DNA of 64,000 nt. Source: Eublepharis macularius (lineage: Eukaryota; Chordata; Lepidosauria; Squamata; Eublepharidae). The stretch spans positions 95,139,001 to 95,203,000 of the forward strand of contig NC_072800.1 of NCBI RefSeq assembly GCF_028583425.1, in the 5' to 3' direction. Of this stretch, positions 11,344 through 22,900 are shown piece after piece. A program made the translations under genes and the position numbers. The notes beneath the pieces are model-generated. The model worked only from the letters and a program-made list of their open reading frames with translations. It made no database searches and was not told where the DNA came from. The stretch's first letter is position 1. Every line of letters starts with the position of its first letter.

Positions 11344-12460
11344 CCCTCCAGGAGGTGCTCTCTTTCCCTCTTGAGTGTAAGTGGCCCTTCCTCGCCTCTC
11401 CTCTGTTCTTCCCAGCTGCAATCCACCCGTGGCAGAGCCCCCCTTTTCTGAGCCCCTGGACTGCAGCAGGCGCGGGAGGGGGCCGGTCTGGGGAGGGCAG
11501 CCCTGCCCATGGTTTCCTTTCCCAACCTGGCAGCAGCCCCTGGAAGTCACAGGCCTGTGGGCATCTTCTGCCCAGTGCACCCTGTTTGGTTGCTGTGCCC
11601 TCCCTCCCTCCCTCCCTCCCACAGGGAGCCTTGCCTTCCTTTCTGCATGTAGATTGGGGGGGGCGGGGGCGGGGGTTGCTGCTGCTCAGGATCCTGTCCT
11701 GGGAGAGGCCCCTGGTTCTCTGCCAAGGGGCCACCTGCTGAAGTCCCTGGCCTTCCCCTTCGTGGCTTCAGTGGGGCCAGACCTCCCTTTCCCACGTGGC
11801 ACAAGTGGCTGCTGCTTAGCTGGGAACCTTCTCTTGCTTTGTTAGGGTTCTGCTGGGCTCTTGAATCCTGAGGCCCTGCTCTAAGCTGAGGAACTTGCCA
11901 GGAGCCAACCACTCACCCTCCCCGCCTCCTCATTCTGCTGCCTTTTCCCTTTCCAGGTTTATGGGCATTTGGAAGCTGTGCCCTCAGCCTTGCCAGGACT
12001 GTCCTGCCCGCGGCAGGAATGGTGGAACGTGGCACAGCAGGGGCCAGCAGTGCCCCATCCTGCACAGTAGACGTGGATTGCAGCTGCCCTGCCGTGGGTG
12101 TGGGTGTGGCCAGAAGGGCCTTGTCTGTGTTGATGCCGGACTCCTCCCTGCTTTGGGTGTGTGCCCTACTCGGGGGTGAATAAGCTACAGGCTGGATCAG
12201 GCCCTGCACGGTGCTATTTGTATGTACAGGGTCAATGCAAAATGGCTGGGGAGGGGGGGGGGAGAGCTGCAGCCAGGAGTCCCCTTTGGGGGGCAGTAGA
12301 GACTCCTCTGGATCTCCCGCCTTTGCCCCCCCCCCCCGCTGCTCTATGATGTCACTTGCGCTGGGTACCGTTCCTCATTGCAGAGCTGACAGGCGGGGCC
12401 TTGTGTCATGGTGCCCGCCCACCCCAGGAGGACTGGGCCAATAAATGTTTACAGGTGTGG
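11344..12460 (+). other. ATG9B: ATG9B 3' untranslated region
   Basis: Runs from the TAG at 11341-11343 to the canonical AATAAA at 12440. About 1.1 kb, GC-rich, without a conserved coding frame. The end point is inferred from the poly(A) signal. Confidence 0.6.
12440..12445 (+). terminator. ATG9B: ATG9B polyadenylation signal AATAAA
   Basis: Canonical AATAAA followed within 20 bases by 'tgtttacaggtgtgg', a plausible cleavage and GU-rich region. It is the first canonical hexamer after the ATG9B stop on this strand. Confidence 0.7.
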
Positions 12461-13182
12461 CAAAAGGTGTAGTCCTCTGCCGGTGCTTTGGGGGGGGGGG
12501 GCGGGTATTCCAGAGAAGATCTGCATGCCCCTCCTATTAGCGTTTTAGGGAAGGGGGGTACCTTGTGGGTGCAGGTGACAAATGGACCGCTTGCTCCCCT
12601 CCCCTGTTTAAACGGAAGCCAGAGCCCTGGCTTGGCTCGCACTCCGTGGTGGTGAAGATGCCTCCTGCAGGCTGGCCAGCAGTGCCCTGAGGGCATCATG
12701 CTCCTGCTGGTCTCCAAGGTGCCCCTGGACTCAAATCCTGTTGTTTTCCTGTAGACCAACTTGGCTACCCACCAGAAATGGGGCTGCCAAAGGTTCTGTT
12801 GGGGGACGATCATCCCCAACCCAACAGGGACCCCCTGACGCTTGAAAGCTTGCACCCTGGAAATCTCACTGGTCTCTAAAGTGCCACTGGACATGAGTCT
12901 TGCCCTTCTACTGCAGCCCAGCACAGCCACCCACCTGAAACTATTGGTCAGAAACGAGAGGGTGGGAGTTTGGTGCAGCTCTGTGCCTTCCACCTGTGCC
13001 ACAGTTGTGTGTGCTGGGAGTGGCGCCAGGGTGGGCCCAAGACAGAGCCTTTTCCAAATATGCCCAGGCCATGAATCTCCCTCACACCCTCAAGAGCACC
13101 CCCACCACCACCACAAATGCAGGCCCCTTTTATTCCTGCATCGCCACCAACCACCCTGTTGCTTGATCATCACAGCGGGCCC
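12446..13182. other. ATG9B-NOS3 intergenic interval with dispersed repeat pieces
   Basis: Two tandem-like pieces of the dispersed 'aggtgc(c)actggac... cagaccaacacggctaccc' repeat occur at about 12690-12790 and 12838-12945 (+). No host exon was recognised. Confidence 0.6.
12690..12945 (+). repeat. Dispersed reptilian repeat, two partial copies
   Basis: Both halves read 'ctggtctc(c/t)aa(g/a)gtgcc(c)ctggac' followed by a T/C-rich stretch and 'ctgyagaccaac...ggctaccc'. The same unit recurs at about 21700-22325, 26216-26345, 35955-36085 and 43030-43630. It is interspersed and abundant in squamates; its class was not assigned. Confidence 0.65.
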
Positions 13183-13446
13183 TTAATAATATTCAATTTG
13201 ATAACATTTGATTTATATATCGCCTTTCAGGACAACTTAACACCCGCTCAGAGCGGTTTACAAAGCATGTCTTTATTATTTATTATCTCCACAACAAAAC
13301 ACCCTTGTGAGGTGGGTGGGGCTGAGAGCTCCAGAGAGCCGTGACTGGCCCAAGGCCACCCAGCTGGCTTCAAGTGGAGGAGTGGGGGATCGAACCCGGC
13401 TCTCCAGATTAGAGTTCCACACTCTTAACCACTACACCAAACTGCC
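13183..13446 (-). mobile_element. tRNA-derived SINE, family A, copy 3
   Basis: Reverse copy lying between the two converging genes, about 350 bases beyond the NOS3 poly(A) signal. The AT tail is at 13183 and the tRNA-like head ends at 'ccactacaccaaactgcc'. Confidence 0.85.
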
Positions 13447-13796
13447 TGCCGCAGGGGGAGAGGGGGTGGCTGGCTGCAGAATTGTACTTGTGAGCCCGCC
13501 CCCCCCCCCAAATTCTTCAGAAGTCAGCTGTCAGTTCCTTTGAGGGTAGACGTTGTTCCCCTCATCCTGCCCCTTCCTGATTTCAATGGCTCAGGATGGG
13601 GGCGGGGCGGGGGGACAGAGGCACTGCATTTTTAAGATGGCTGCAGCTCTCTGCTTCCACTTGCACAAGTTCTCCCACCCCAGGAGCACAGCCTGAAGGC
13701 CCTTGGACCTGGCCTTCTCTTCTCCCTCTCCCCGCCCCCCCCGCCCCGCCCAAGAAATTATTAACATGGCTCGGGCTCTATCAAAACACGAAAGGC

Positions 13797-13802
13797 TTTA
13801 TT
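13797..13802 (-). terminator. NOS3: NOS3 polyadenylation signal AATAAA
   Basis: TTTATT on the + strand reads AATAAA on the NOS3 strand, only 46 bases after the TGA at 13850-13848. If used, the NOS3 3' UTR is about 60-80 bases, far shorter than in mammals. An additional downstream site cannot be excluded. Confidence 0.65.
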
Positions 13803-13847
13803 GAGGTGCAGCCTGGAGCAGTGGTAGGACATGGCAAGAGCAGGTAC

Positions 13848-13973
13848 TCATGGAGCAGGGCCCCGTGCTGTCTGCTGCGCATGTGCAGAGAACGACTGGC
13901 TGCGGATGCGCAAAGCCACCTCCTGGGCACGGAACGTTAGGCCAAAGATGTCCTCATGGTAGCGGTTCTGGTC
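13848..13973 (-). other. NOS3: NOS3 last exon: C-terminal regulatory tail
   Basis: Codes residues 1119-1159, beginning [12 protein letters not shown] and ending at TGA. It contains RIRSQSFS; Ser1145 is the position of human Ser1177, the Akt/PKA/AMPK site that relieves autoinhibition. The remaining tail is short and Gln/Ala-rich. Confidence 0.9.
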
Positions 13974-16900
13974 CTTGGGCAGAGCAAACAGCCGTGAGCG
14001 TGGAGGGAGGGGCAGAGCAGCCTCCCCCCTGGCAGGCTCTCAGCGGCTGCCTTCTCGCTCCCCAAATGGGGGAACCTCACAGCCAAACTGCAACAGCAGC
14101 TTTGTGCCCTGCGGCAGGGTGGCAATGAGAAAGGGGGCAGCTGGAGCTACTCTAGGGTGGAAGACCCTCTTCCCTTGGGCTGGAGGCCACTGCAGGATCC
14201 CAGGTGTTTGCCGGGCTTTTCTTCCAGTCCTAAGAACGGAAAGGCTTCCTCCCACTTTCCTGGAGGGCCCCCCCCCGCCTGAAACCAGCCCAAAGCACAT
14301 TTGTGCCACCACCAGCAACTGCATCCTAAAAAGCGAGATGCAGCCACCCTCCCTCCCTCCTCTCAGCCCTCCATCCACCTTTGCTAAGGGCTCTAAAGCC
14401 ACGGCCCGCCTCGCGGCCCACAAGTGGAGCTGGCTGAGCCATGGGCCCAGCCCTTGTCCTCTCCTGCTTTCTCAGTCCACTTAATGCAGTGTCCATCTGC
14501 TCCACCTCCCCTCAGATCTACTTCAACTTGGAGAGCAGTACATCGCGGGGGGCGGGGGGGGGGGGGAGTCCAGTGGGGGACCCAGCCCCCTTTCCACCTG
14601 TCTGTTGCCAGCCCCCACCACAGTAAGCTGCTTGGCTGTACCCTTACCCGGAGCTCGCTGATGGCGTCTCCAGCCTCGGTCAGGGTCATGTTCCCTTCCT
14701 TGGCCAAGATCTGCTGGACTGTTTGCAGGACTCCAGTGGCCATGGTGACATCGCCACAGATATACATGTGGCCGCCTCGCTGGCACAACACCTGCCAGAC
14801 CTCACCTGCCAGGTGCATTCTCAACAGGTCTTGCACGTAGGTCTGGGTGGGGAAGAGAGGAGAGAAGCAGGGTTGGCCAGGCATGGGCCTGTGGCTCCTG
14901 GCAGTGAGGAGAACGAGTCCGGCCTGAGCCATTCCCTCTGGGCTGGTAAACAGGAGGTGCCTTGAACATGTGCAGAGCGCATCTTACAAAGTCACTGTAA
15001 CCGGTCCACACACATCTAAGATAAGAACTGCACTTACATACCGCTCTTCTGGACAGATTAGTGCTTCACCCAGAGCAGTGAACAAGTGTTGTTATGCGCA
15101 CAATACAGCTGGGCTGAGAGGAGGGGCTGACCCCAGGCCACCTACTGCGATCAGGAGGGCAGCAGCGGGAGTTTGCTCCACATTTTGGAAGTCCTTTCGA
15201 TGATTATTAACTAGGGAGGATGTGGGACTGCAGCAGCCGATGCAAGGTGGAGTGCGGGGGAGGGGGAGGGAATATCGGATGCTGTGGACCGAGAGAGAGA
15301 GAGAGAGGGGGGGGCCCGCGTGCCCCAGCGCTGCGGCAGGTCTCCTGGGAACCCCCCCGCCCGCCCCCCGGTGCCCTCCGCCTAAGCCTGGGCCTGGCCC
15401 CTGGGCAGCCTGACACATCCAGACCAGGGGGCCGGGTTCAGAGGGGAGCGGCTCTTCTGCAGATCTTGGGGGCCTCCCCAGGCTTGCAGGAAAACGTGAA
15501 AACCCCCCAAAACGGGGGTGGGGTTTAAATCCCCACAAAGACCTCCCTGTGGAATGGAGGAACCAGCCAAACAGGGCTGTTGGGAGAGGCTGCTGCTGCT
15601 GCTGGGGGGGGGGGGAGGTACTGCTCCGCCCCGTCATTGCCAGCCCTTCTCTCCTTGAAGGGTTGGGGAGGAAGAACGGGAGCCGCCTCGCGTGCGTGCG
15701 TGCGTCCCACCCACTACCACGGCAGCAACACAGGCAGGTGGGTCAGAGGAGCAAGAGGTGTGGCTGCTCCAACTCCCTCCTCGCCCTGTGTGCCAGACAG
15801 CTGGGGGGGAGGGAGGGGCAGCCCTGTGGGGGGGGGGGGCTGGCCGGCCAGCTGCATCTGGTCCCCTCCCCCTGCAGGGGTCCCCACCTGGGCTGGCATC
15901 TTGGCAGGTGGACAAAGTTGTAGGTGGCCCACTGTCAACCCTGGTTCAGTGGGCCCCGTTTCTGGCACCTCCGGGAAGGCCCACGAGGAGAGCAGAGCCG
16001 CTTCCGCCGCCTACCTTGGGGTGATCCGGATCACGGGAGAAGGCGGTGAGGACTCGGCTGAGGGCCCCTTTCTGCAGAGCCTCCTGGAGCTCCTCCTCGT
16101 AGATCTGGTCGTGGTGGGAGGAGCGGCAGCCGAAGACCAGGATCAGCTCGCTTGGTAGGGAGCCTGCAAAGGCACACGGTGAAGGAGCCAGGCCTCGGCA
16201 CCCCCTCCTTGCCATGCCACGTCCACCCCTGGTACTGTCCCACAGTGCCATCCACCCGCCCCGCCCCCCAAGCCGGGTTTCTGCCCTACCTGCAGAGTCC
16301 AGGGCATGCAGCCGTTGCTGCCAGAAGCTCCGGAAGGGGGCGATGCCAGTGCCGGGCCCCACCAATATGCAGGGGGCTGACGGGTCTTCCGGCAAGTGGA
16401 AGCCTGGGGCCCTGCATGGGACCAACATGGAGGCTCACTAGTCACGCAGCAGAGGGCAGCAAAGAGCCGCCGCCGCGGCCGCCAGAGCTCACAAGCGCAT
16501 TCTGAGGAAGAGGCTGCGGGGTCTCTAGCTGCTGCTCAGCTGGGCCGCCTGCCTGCCTGGCCGAGCAGGTAGCCCCCTCTCTGATGCCGCCCTGGACCAA
16601 GAACAGCCGCCAGAGGGGAAACCGCTTTTGCCCTGACCCCCCCCCCCGCCGCCCCCAGGACAGCAGAATCCCACCTGGACTCTGCACGAAGCTCCCAAGC
16701 CCCCCTCACCCGTCTCGTGCAGATGGGCTCAAAACCCGTTTCTGTGCCACGAGACCTGAGCACGTTTCCTCGGAGCTTACTCCCTTGTCAGCACGCTTGG
16801 CACTGCAGCCTTCTATGGCAGTGGGGGGTGAGTGGGTGGGGGGGTGTCCTTGATTTCTCATTTGTGTCGTTTATGGTCTGCCTTTCTCACTAAGACTCGA

Positions 16901-19900
16901 GGTGGATTACAGTGTGAGAGCAGGGCAGTCAGTATCAAGGACAATGTCATAAACAATGCCACAGGGGAAATAAATGCAAGTTTACAAAGACGTAACATTA
17001 ACAAGGATCCAATACGGAACAGAACAGAAGCAATTCCAAGGCTGACATAGGAGCACATATTTAAAGCAACAGATAGTATGTAAGGCAGCACAGTGGAGAC
17101 GTCTATGGTCCCTAACGCATTAGTGGAGCATCTGAAACCCTCCCTACAATACAAAAGCCTTTTTGCATCATTTGGTTTTGCATCGTTTGCGGAAAGCTTA
17201 GGAGAGGGGGGGTTCTCCGGACCTCAGGCAGGCCGAGCGAAATTGCCATGGAGGAACCTAGGGAGGGAGCCGGTCCCGTAGGTATGCCGGACCAAGGCCA
17301 TGAAGAGCTTTGTTTGCGATAACCAATACCTTGAACTGAGCATGGTAGCTGATAGGTAGTAGTCAATGGAGTGACTGCGGAATGGGGGGCATGTGCACGC
17401 ACCCGCTTGCTCCTGGTAAGAGTCGTGCCACAGCTTTCCAAGCCCCTGCGAGCAGAGGGCACGGGGCTTGTGAGTCTGTTCCTTCACAGATGCGTTGTGA
17501 GAATGTTCCCCATCGGAACTGAGAGCGGCTGCTGCTCCCTTTGTGGAAGGCTGCTCTTCGGGAGCTCATCAGAGGCAGATTTACAACGTGTACTTAAGGC
17601 ACAGGGCAAGAAGTGGTTCTTTTTTGGGGAGAGAGCATTTCCATCGCCAGAAAGAAGTTTGGTGTAGTGGTTAAGAGCGCAGGACTCTAATCTGGAGAGC
17701 CGGGTTTGATTCCCCACTCCTCCACTTGAAGCCAGCTGGGTGGCCTTGGGCTAGTCACGGCTCTCTCAGAGCTCTCTCAGCCCCACCCACCTCACAGGGT
17801 ATTTTGTTGTGGGGATGATAATGACATACCTTGTAAACCACTCTGAGTGGGCATTCAGTTGTCCTGAAGGGCGGTATATAAATTGAATGTTGTTATTATT
17901 ATTATTAACAAGCACAGCCAGGTGGCACAGATATTGGCTTACGGCTGGTTTTTTAAAGAGAGGTGTCCTCGAGTACAACTCCACCTGCCATCGTCCATCA
18001 CAGCTGTTGGACTACAGTTTCCAGAATGCAGTGCTCTTCTAGAGACTACAGATCCCATCGTGCAATGCTCCCCAGCCGGTCTTCCTCAAGCCAGCCTGCA
18101 GCTGTTCCACACCCCCCCTAATCTAGATTCCAGTCCCGTGACTAAATCTGTGCTGCGTTTGCTTTCCACCATATATATTACCACTACCCACCTAAACAAG
18201 AGGCCATGAATTGTGATGGGCACGTGGAGCCAAAGGTTATCCTGACGGCGCGTCACTCGGAGAGTGTAACACGGAAGCCACATGCGAAGGCTCCTGCTGC
18301 TCTGGAATGGGAACAGCCACGCTTGTGTGGAACTGGCAGAGAGTTTGGGAGACGGATCCTCCCTGCACACTCCACTTCTGGGGGGGAAACAACCCTCCAT
18401 TGTGCATGTGACCAGCACGCTCCTGCCTTCTAGTTTAGTCATTTATATTCTGCCTTACTCTTCAAGGGCACCCAGAGTGGCTCACATTGTCCTGTTGTCC
18501 AGTTTATCCTCACAACAACCCTGTGAGGTTGGCTAGGCTGAGAGTGTGATGGGCTTAAGGTCACCCAGTGAGCTTCCACAGAGTGGGGATTTGAACCTGG
18601 GCCTTTCAGATTCTAGTCCAACAGTAAACTAGTACGCCTCAGCGGTTACCTCACAGCTGCTTGCTTTAGCTACCATTAAAGGTGTTTTCTGGGCAGTTTG
18701 ATTGTATGTAGCAGATGATCGGACTCTTCCGCGTCATTCATCTCCTGTGCATCTGTGTGCGCGTGTGGGAGGCTTAGTCTGCATTATGGGGGAGAAGCTT
18801 CACTCCTCTCTGCCCCACCGGCAGACCGTGTGAGCTGCTTCTCGCCAGGGGTCCTCGGCCTCCATCCCTCTCCGAAGTCTCTGGAGTCAATGCCAGCCAG
18901 CCAGCCAGCGTATGCAGGCAAGCAAAGCCTTTGCCTCTCTGCTCGCAGGGCAGCTGTGCCAGGCTGGCCCAGTGTGGGGGGAGGGGGGATCAAGCAGCTT
19001 GCCAAATGCGCCCCCCCCCATGTATTTCTGTCACCCTGTCAGGCAGCCTAGTGTTGCTTTCGCCGCCACTCCTCCTCAGTCTTGTGGTCAGTGCAAAGCT
19101 TTTGGGCCTGGCTGTGTCTGTGCAGTTTCACAGGAGAACTGCTCAGCCAATCATGCCTCATCCTTATATGCAGTCAAGAAAGCTGCACCCAACGGCTTGC
19201 ACAAATGATTTAGGGAAATTCTGTGCAACAGCAATTCTGGTAAGCGCAAACAATGGTTAAGTGATCTGGTTGGACTGTTAGCCACATGGCTACTGAGTCA
19301 CTCTCACTCCTCCCGGTGACCAGGAAAGTTAAACTAGACAACGAAGGAGAGCAATGGTATCAAGTCCAGCGACTTCCTGGAACCTGTTGGGGGGAGGGGA
19401 GGGAGTGGACTCCTGGGTATGAGTGGGGGGGGGAGGGAGGAGAGGGAGAGGAAAGGCCACATCCTGAAACAGTCCCCGTTTGTGGGAGAGCCTGCTTATC
19501 AGGTGGTACAGAACGTGTGGGGAGCTGGAGGACTAGCTGGAGGGGTGGGCCTTTCATTTCCTGCGGCTCAAGCTACAGGCCACTCCCCAAGCTTTTAAAC
19601 TGAGCACCTGAGGAGCCGTAATCATACGAATGGAGTTCAAGAACAGAGGAAGAAGAGGAGCGTGGCTCCAGTTCAAAGGAACTGCTGTTCTGAACAGGTG
19701 ACTTGCTCAGACCAGATCCAGTGGTCCGCACTCACCCTGCATCCTCCAGTCACTGTCCCTTGATGCAGGCGGCAGGAAGACAGAGGAGTCCGCAGAGGGG
19801 GGTGGGTGGGGGTCCACACCGACATTTCCACTCTGTAATAATGTCTTACCCTACCCTAAGTCTGACTGGGGTGCAAAGGACAGGCAAGTCCAATGCCAAA

Positions 19901-22900
19901 TCGACCCTGCATGTGACCTCGGGTGGCCGACTCTAGTTTGGGGAGTTCCTGCAGATTTGGGGGTAGTGCCTGGAGAAGAGGGGGTTCAGCAGGAACGTGG
20001 CACACAGGCATGCTTTCTTCCTCCAAACCTACCCATTTCCTCCGGAAGAGCTGACCCCTCTGGTTTGCTCTGCCAGGCAAACTCAAGGCCTCACCTGGAG
20101 GATGGCAACAGTAGCATGAGCAGCAGGTGTTGTGTGTCATAGGAGCCAGAGAAATAAGCAAGGGGGGCTGCACCACAGCTGGAACCTCGGTTGTCCCACT
20201 GAAAGCTGCCTTTGGCCATGGCCCTCTGTGGAAACTAGAAGGGGGTCGCTGCAGGTGGCTGGTCTCTACGGAGAAAGCCTTTCTAGGCCTCTCAACAGCA
20301 AGGGAAGAGCCAGCATAAGAAGTGCCAATTAAGGGCACCGGGGGGGGGGCGCACCCCTTGGTGGGTGCAACTCAAGCAGGGGGGAGGCACCACGTGTGGC
20401 ACAGGAGCATGCTGGGAGCTTAGCCTCTGGAAAGCTCATTGCTTGGAAATCTAGTTGGTCTTCAGGGTGCAAAGTGGCAGCTGCCGTTTCCCGTACAGGA
20501 ACCGTGCAGGAACGCGGAGTTGGGTCTCTTCCAGGCAGGCCATCCCTCCGGGGAGATCTCTCCGGCTGCAGAGGCCAAGGGATCCCAGCCAACCGTCCCT
20601 CATAGGCCAGGCTAAACGTTTCTCCCTCCAGGGATGCCCAACCCAATCACACATGCCCAGGTTCCTTACCCTCGGACAAAAGTTGGCACCATCTCCCCAG
20701 GTGCTAGCCGGGAAAGCCACGTAGAGCAGACTCCGTGGCGCAGGGGGCCCTTCCCATCTGCAAGAGAGTGTGGGACAAGCGGCCTGAGAAGACAGGAAAC
20801 TGCAGGGCTCCCTGAGCGCCGCCCCCCCCCCCCCCACCGGGGCCGGCCCTGATCTTACCCCCCTTCTCTGCTGGCTTTGCCCCAGGCGTTCTCCAGACTG
20901 GCCCTCCTGGCAGGCTGCACTTTAGACCGCCCATCAGGGCCGGCTTCCTTCCCAGCCATGTGTCTGCATCTTCCTTAACCCACCTCTGCCCCCCCCCCCC
21001 CGCGTGTCCACGTCCATGTCGAGGAACACCAGGTGCCCACTCTCACCTTTGCTCCGGTAGCTCAGCACGGCCACGGTGAGGTGGATCTGCCCCGGGGATG
21101 CCTCCGGTGCGGAGCTGATCGAGTAGTAGCGTGGCTGGAGCAAGGGCAGCTGGGTAAGGAGCAGCGAAGCCGGCAAGGCGACGGAGGGGAAGTCCTCCAG
21201 CAGCTCCACCATGGTCGGGCATCGGAACCATTTCCACTCCTCATAGAGGCGAGAATCCTGGTGGGCAGGAGGCGTGTGTGCGTGCGTGTGTGTTACAACA
21301 TGACAGCCGAGGCCGCCTATTTACCCCCCCCCTTAAGAGACTGCTCTCCCGCCTCTCCCCAAGGCATCTGAGGCAACGGATGATCAAAGCAAGCAGTGGG
21401 ACACGGCCCCAGAAACCTCCACCGCCAGCCTCACTGCACGCCGCCAAAGGGCCCCCACCCCACAAGCCCCCGCCCCACAAGACACAGAGACTCTCCACTG
21501 AGGGCTTGCCCAGAGAAAGGAGGGGAATGTGCGGACGTGCAGGGGGGGAGAGTTCCAGAGACGGGGCAACGGCAGAGAACATTCATCCTCCTGGGGATGG
21601 AGGACCAGGTCGCTGCTCCCCCACCCGGCCCCCCGAAGAGCCAAACACGCAAAGAAGAGCACAGCCCACAGTCCCCAAGAAGGCTTCCGTCCATTTTACT
21701 AAATCAAAAAGAGTCCAGTAGCACCTTTAAGACTAACCAATTTTTTTTTCCTAGCAGAAACCTTTCAAAAACAAAATCCAACGGGAAGCTGCTGAATTGG
21801 AATTCACAGGCAAATTTGACTCTGTCAAGCTGGGACTGAATAGGGACTATGAATGGTTCTCTCATTATCACAGGTAACTGATTTCCTTTACAGAGACGGG
21901 GTCAGGGTGAGTCCAGTGGTACCTGGCGTGGGCTTTCGAGGACCACGGTTCTCTTTGTCAGATGCATCTGGCGGGGAGGACTGTGGTTATCGAGGGCTTG
22001 TGCTGCAGTGCTGCTGAACTGTTTTTGATTTTGCTGCTACAGACTACCACGGCAAACTCCTTTGAACCTTTACACAAGCAAACTGATCCCCACATCTGCA
22101 TCTCCATATCAAAGGAGTTGTTTACATCCCCCCTCTCCTCCTTCCCCCCTTCCCCCCCTCTCCTCCTCTATATTTGGCCAGTTTCCTTCTGCCCTCCATG
22201 CATCTGACGAAGAGAGCTGTGATTCTCAAAAGCTTATGCTACAATAAAATTGGTTAAAGGTGCTGCTGGACTCTTTTTGATTTTGCTACTACAGACTAAC
22301 ACGGCTAACTCCTCTGGATCTATGTCCATTTTACTAGCTCTCACTGCCACACCCCGCCTCAGCCCCCCCCCCCAGTTCTTTCGACCTCTAACCCGCTTTG
22401 TCCTTTGTCCGCCTCTTGCCATCACTGCCCTGCTCCAAGATCCACACACGTCTGCATTGTCAGCGTGGGGGAGCCTTATTTGCAAGGTACTCACTCCATG
22501 CTGCCCAGCATTGCTAGGCCTCAGCTGCAGTCCTCTGTCCAACTGTGGCCCAGTTCCAAAAAACGAACAGCTGGAGAGAATGCCCAGCAGGCAGAGAGGG
22601 AGGCCCTGCCTGCCCCCTCCTGCCCCCACAGCCCTTTCCTACCTGGCTGAGCCGCTCTAGCTGCTGCCGTTCAGCTGGGTCTTCGGCCAGGGTGGCCAGG
22701 AGCTGCAGCAGCTGGGGGCTGGGAGGGGTCGTGATGTCCAGGAAGAAGGTGAGCGCCTGCTGCAGCGTGCATGGGGGCAGGCGGCCCTCAGGGACCCACA
22801 AGCGCCTCGGGCCTGGGGAGAGGAGCCAGAGATTGAGCGGCAGCCTGGAGGACCCCCCCCCCTTTTTGGCAACGATTTAATCAACAGATTGGCGGGGGTG

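Larger units (their letters stand above)
16412..20669 (-). other. NOS3 intron 22 (4.26 kb)
   Basis: Holds a non-LTR-like repeat (16855-17420), a family A SINE (17654-17909) and a family C SINE (18437-18630). The stretch 18700-20669 shows only G/C runs and no recognised element. Confidence 0.65.
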
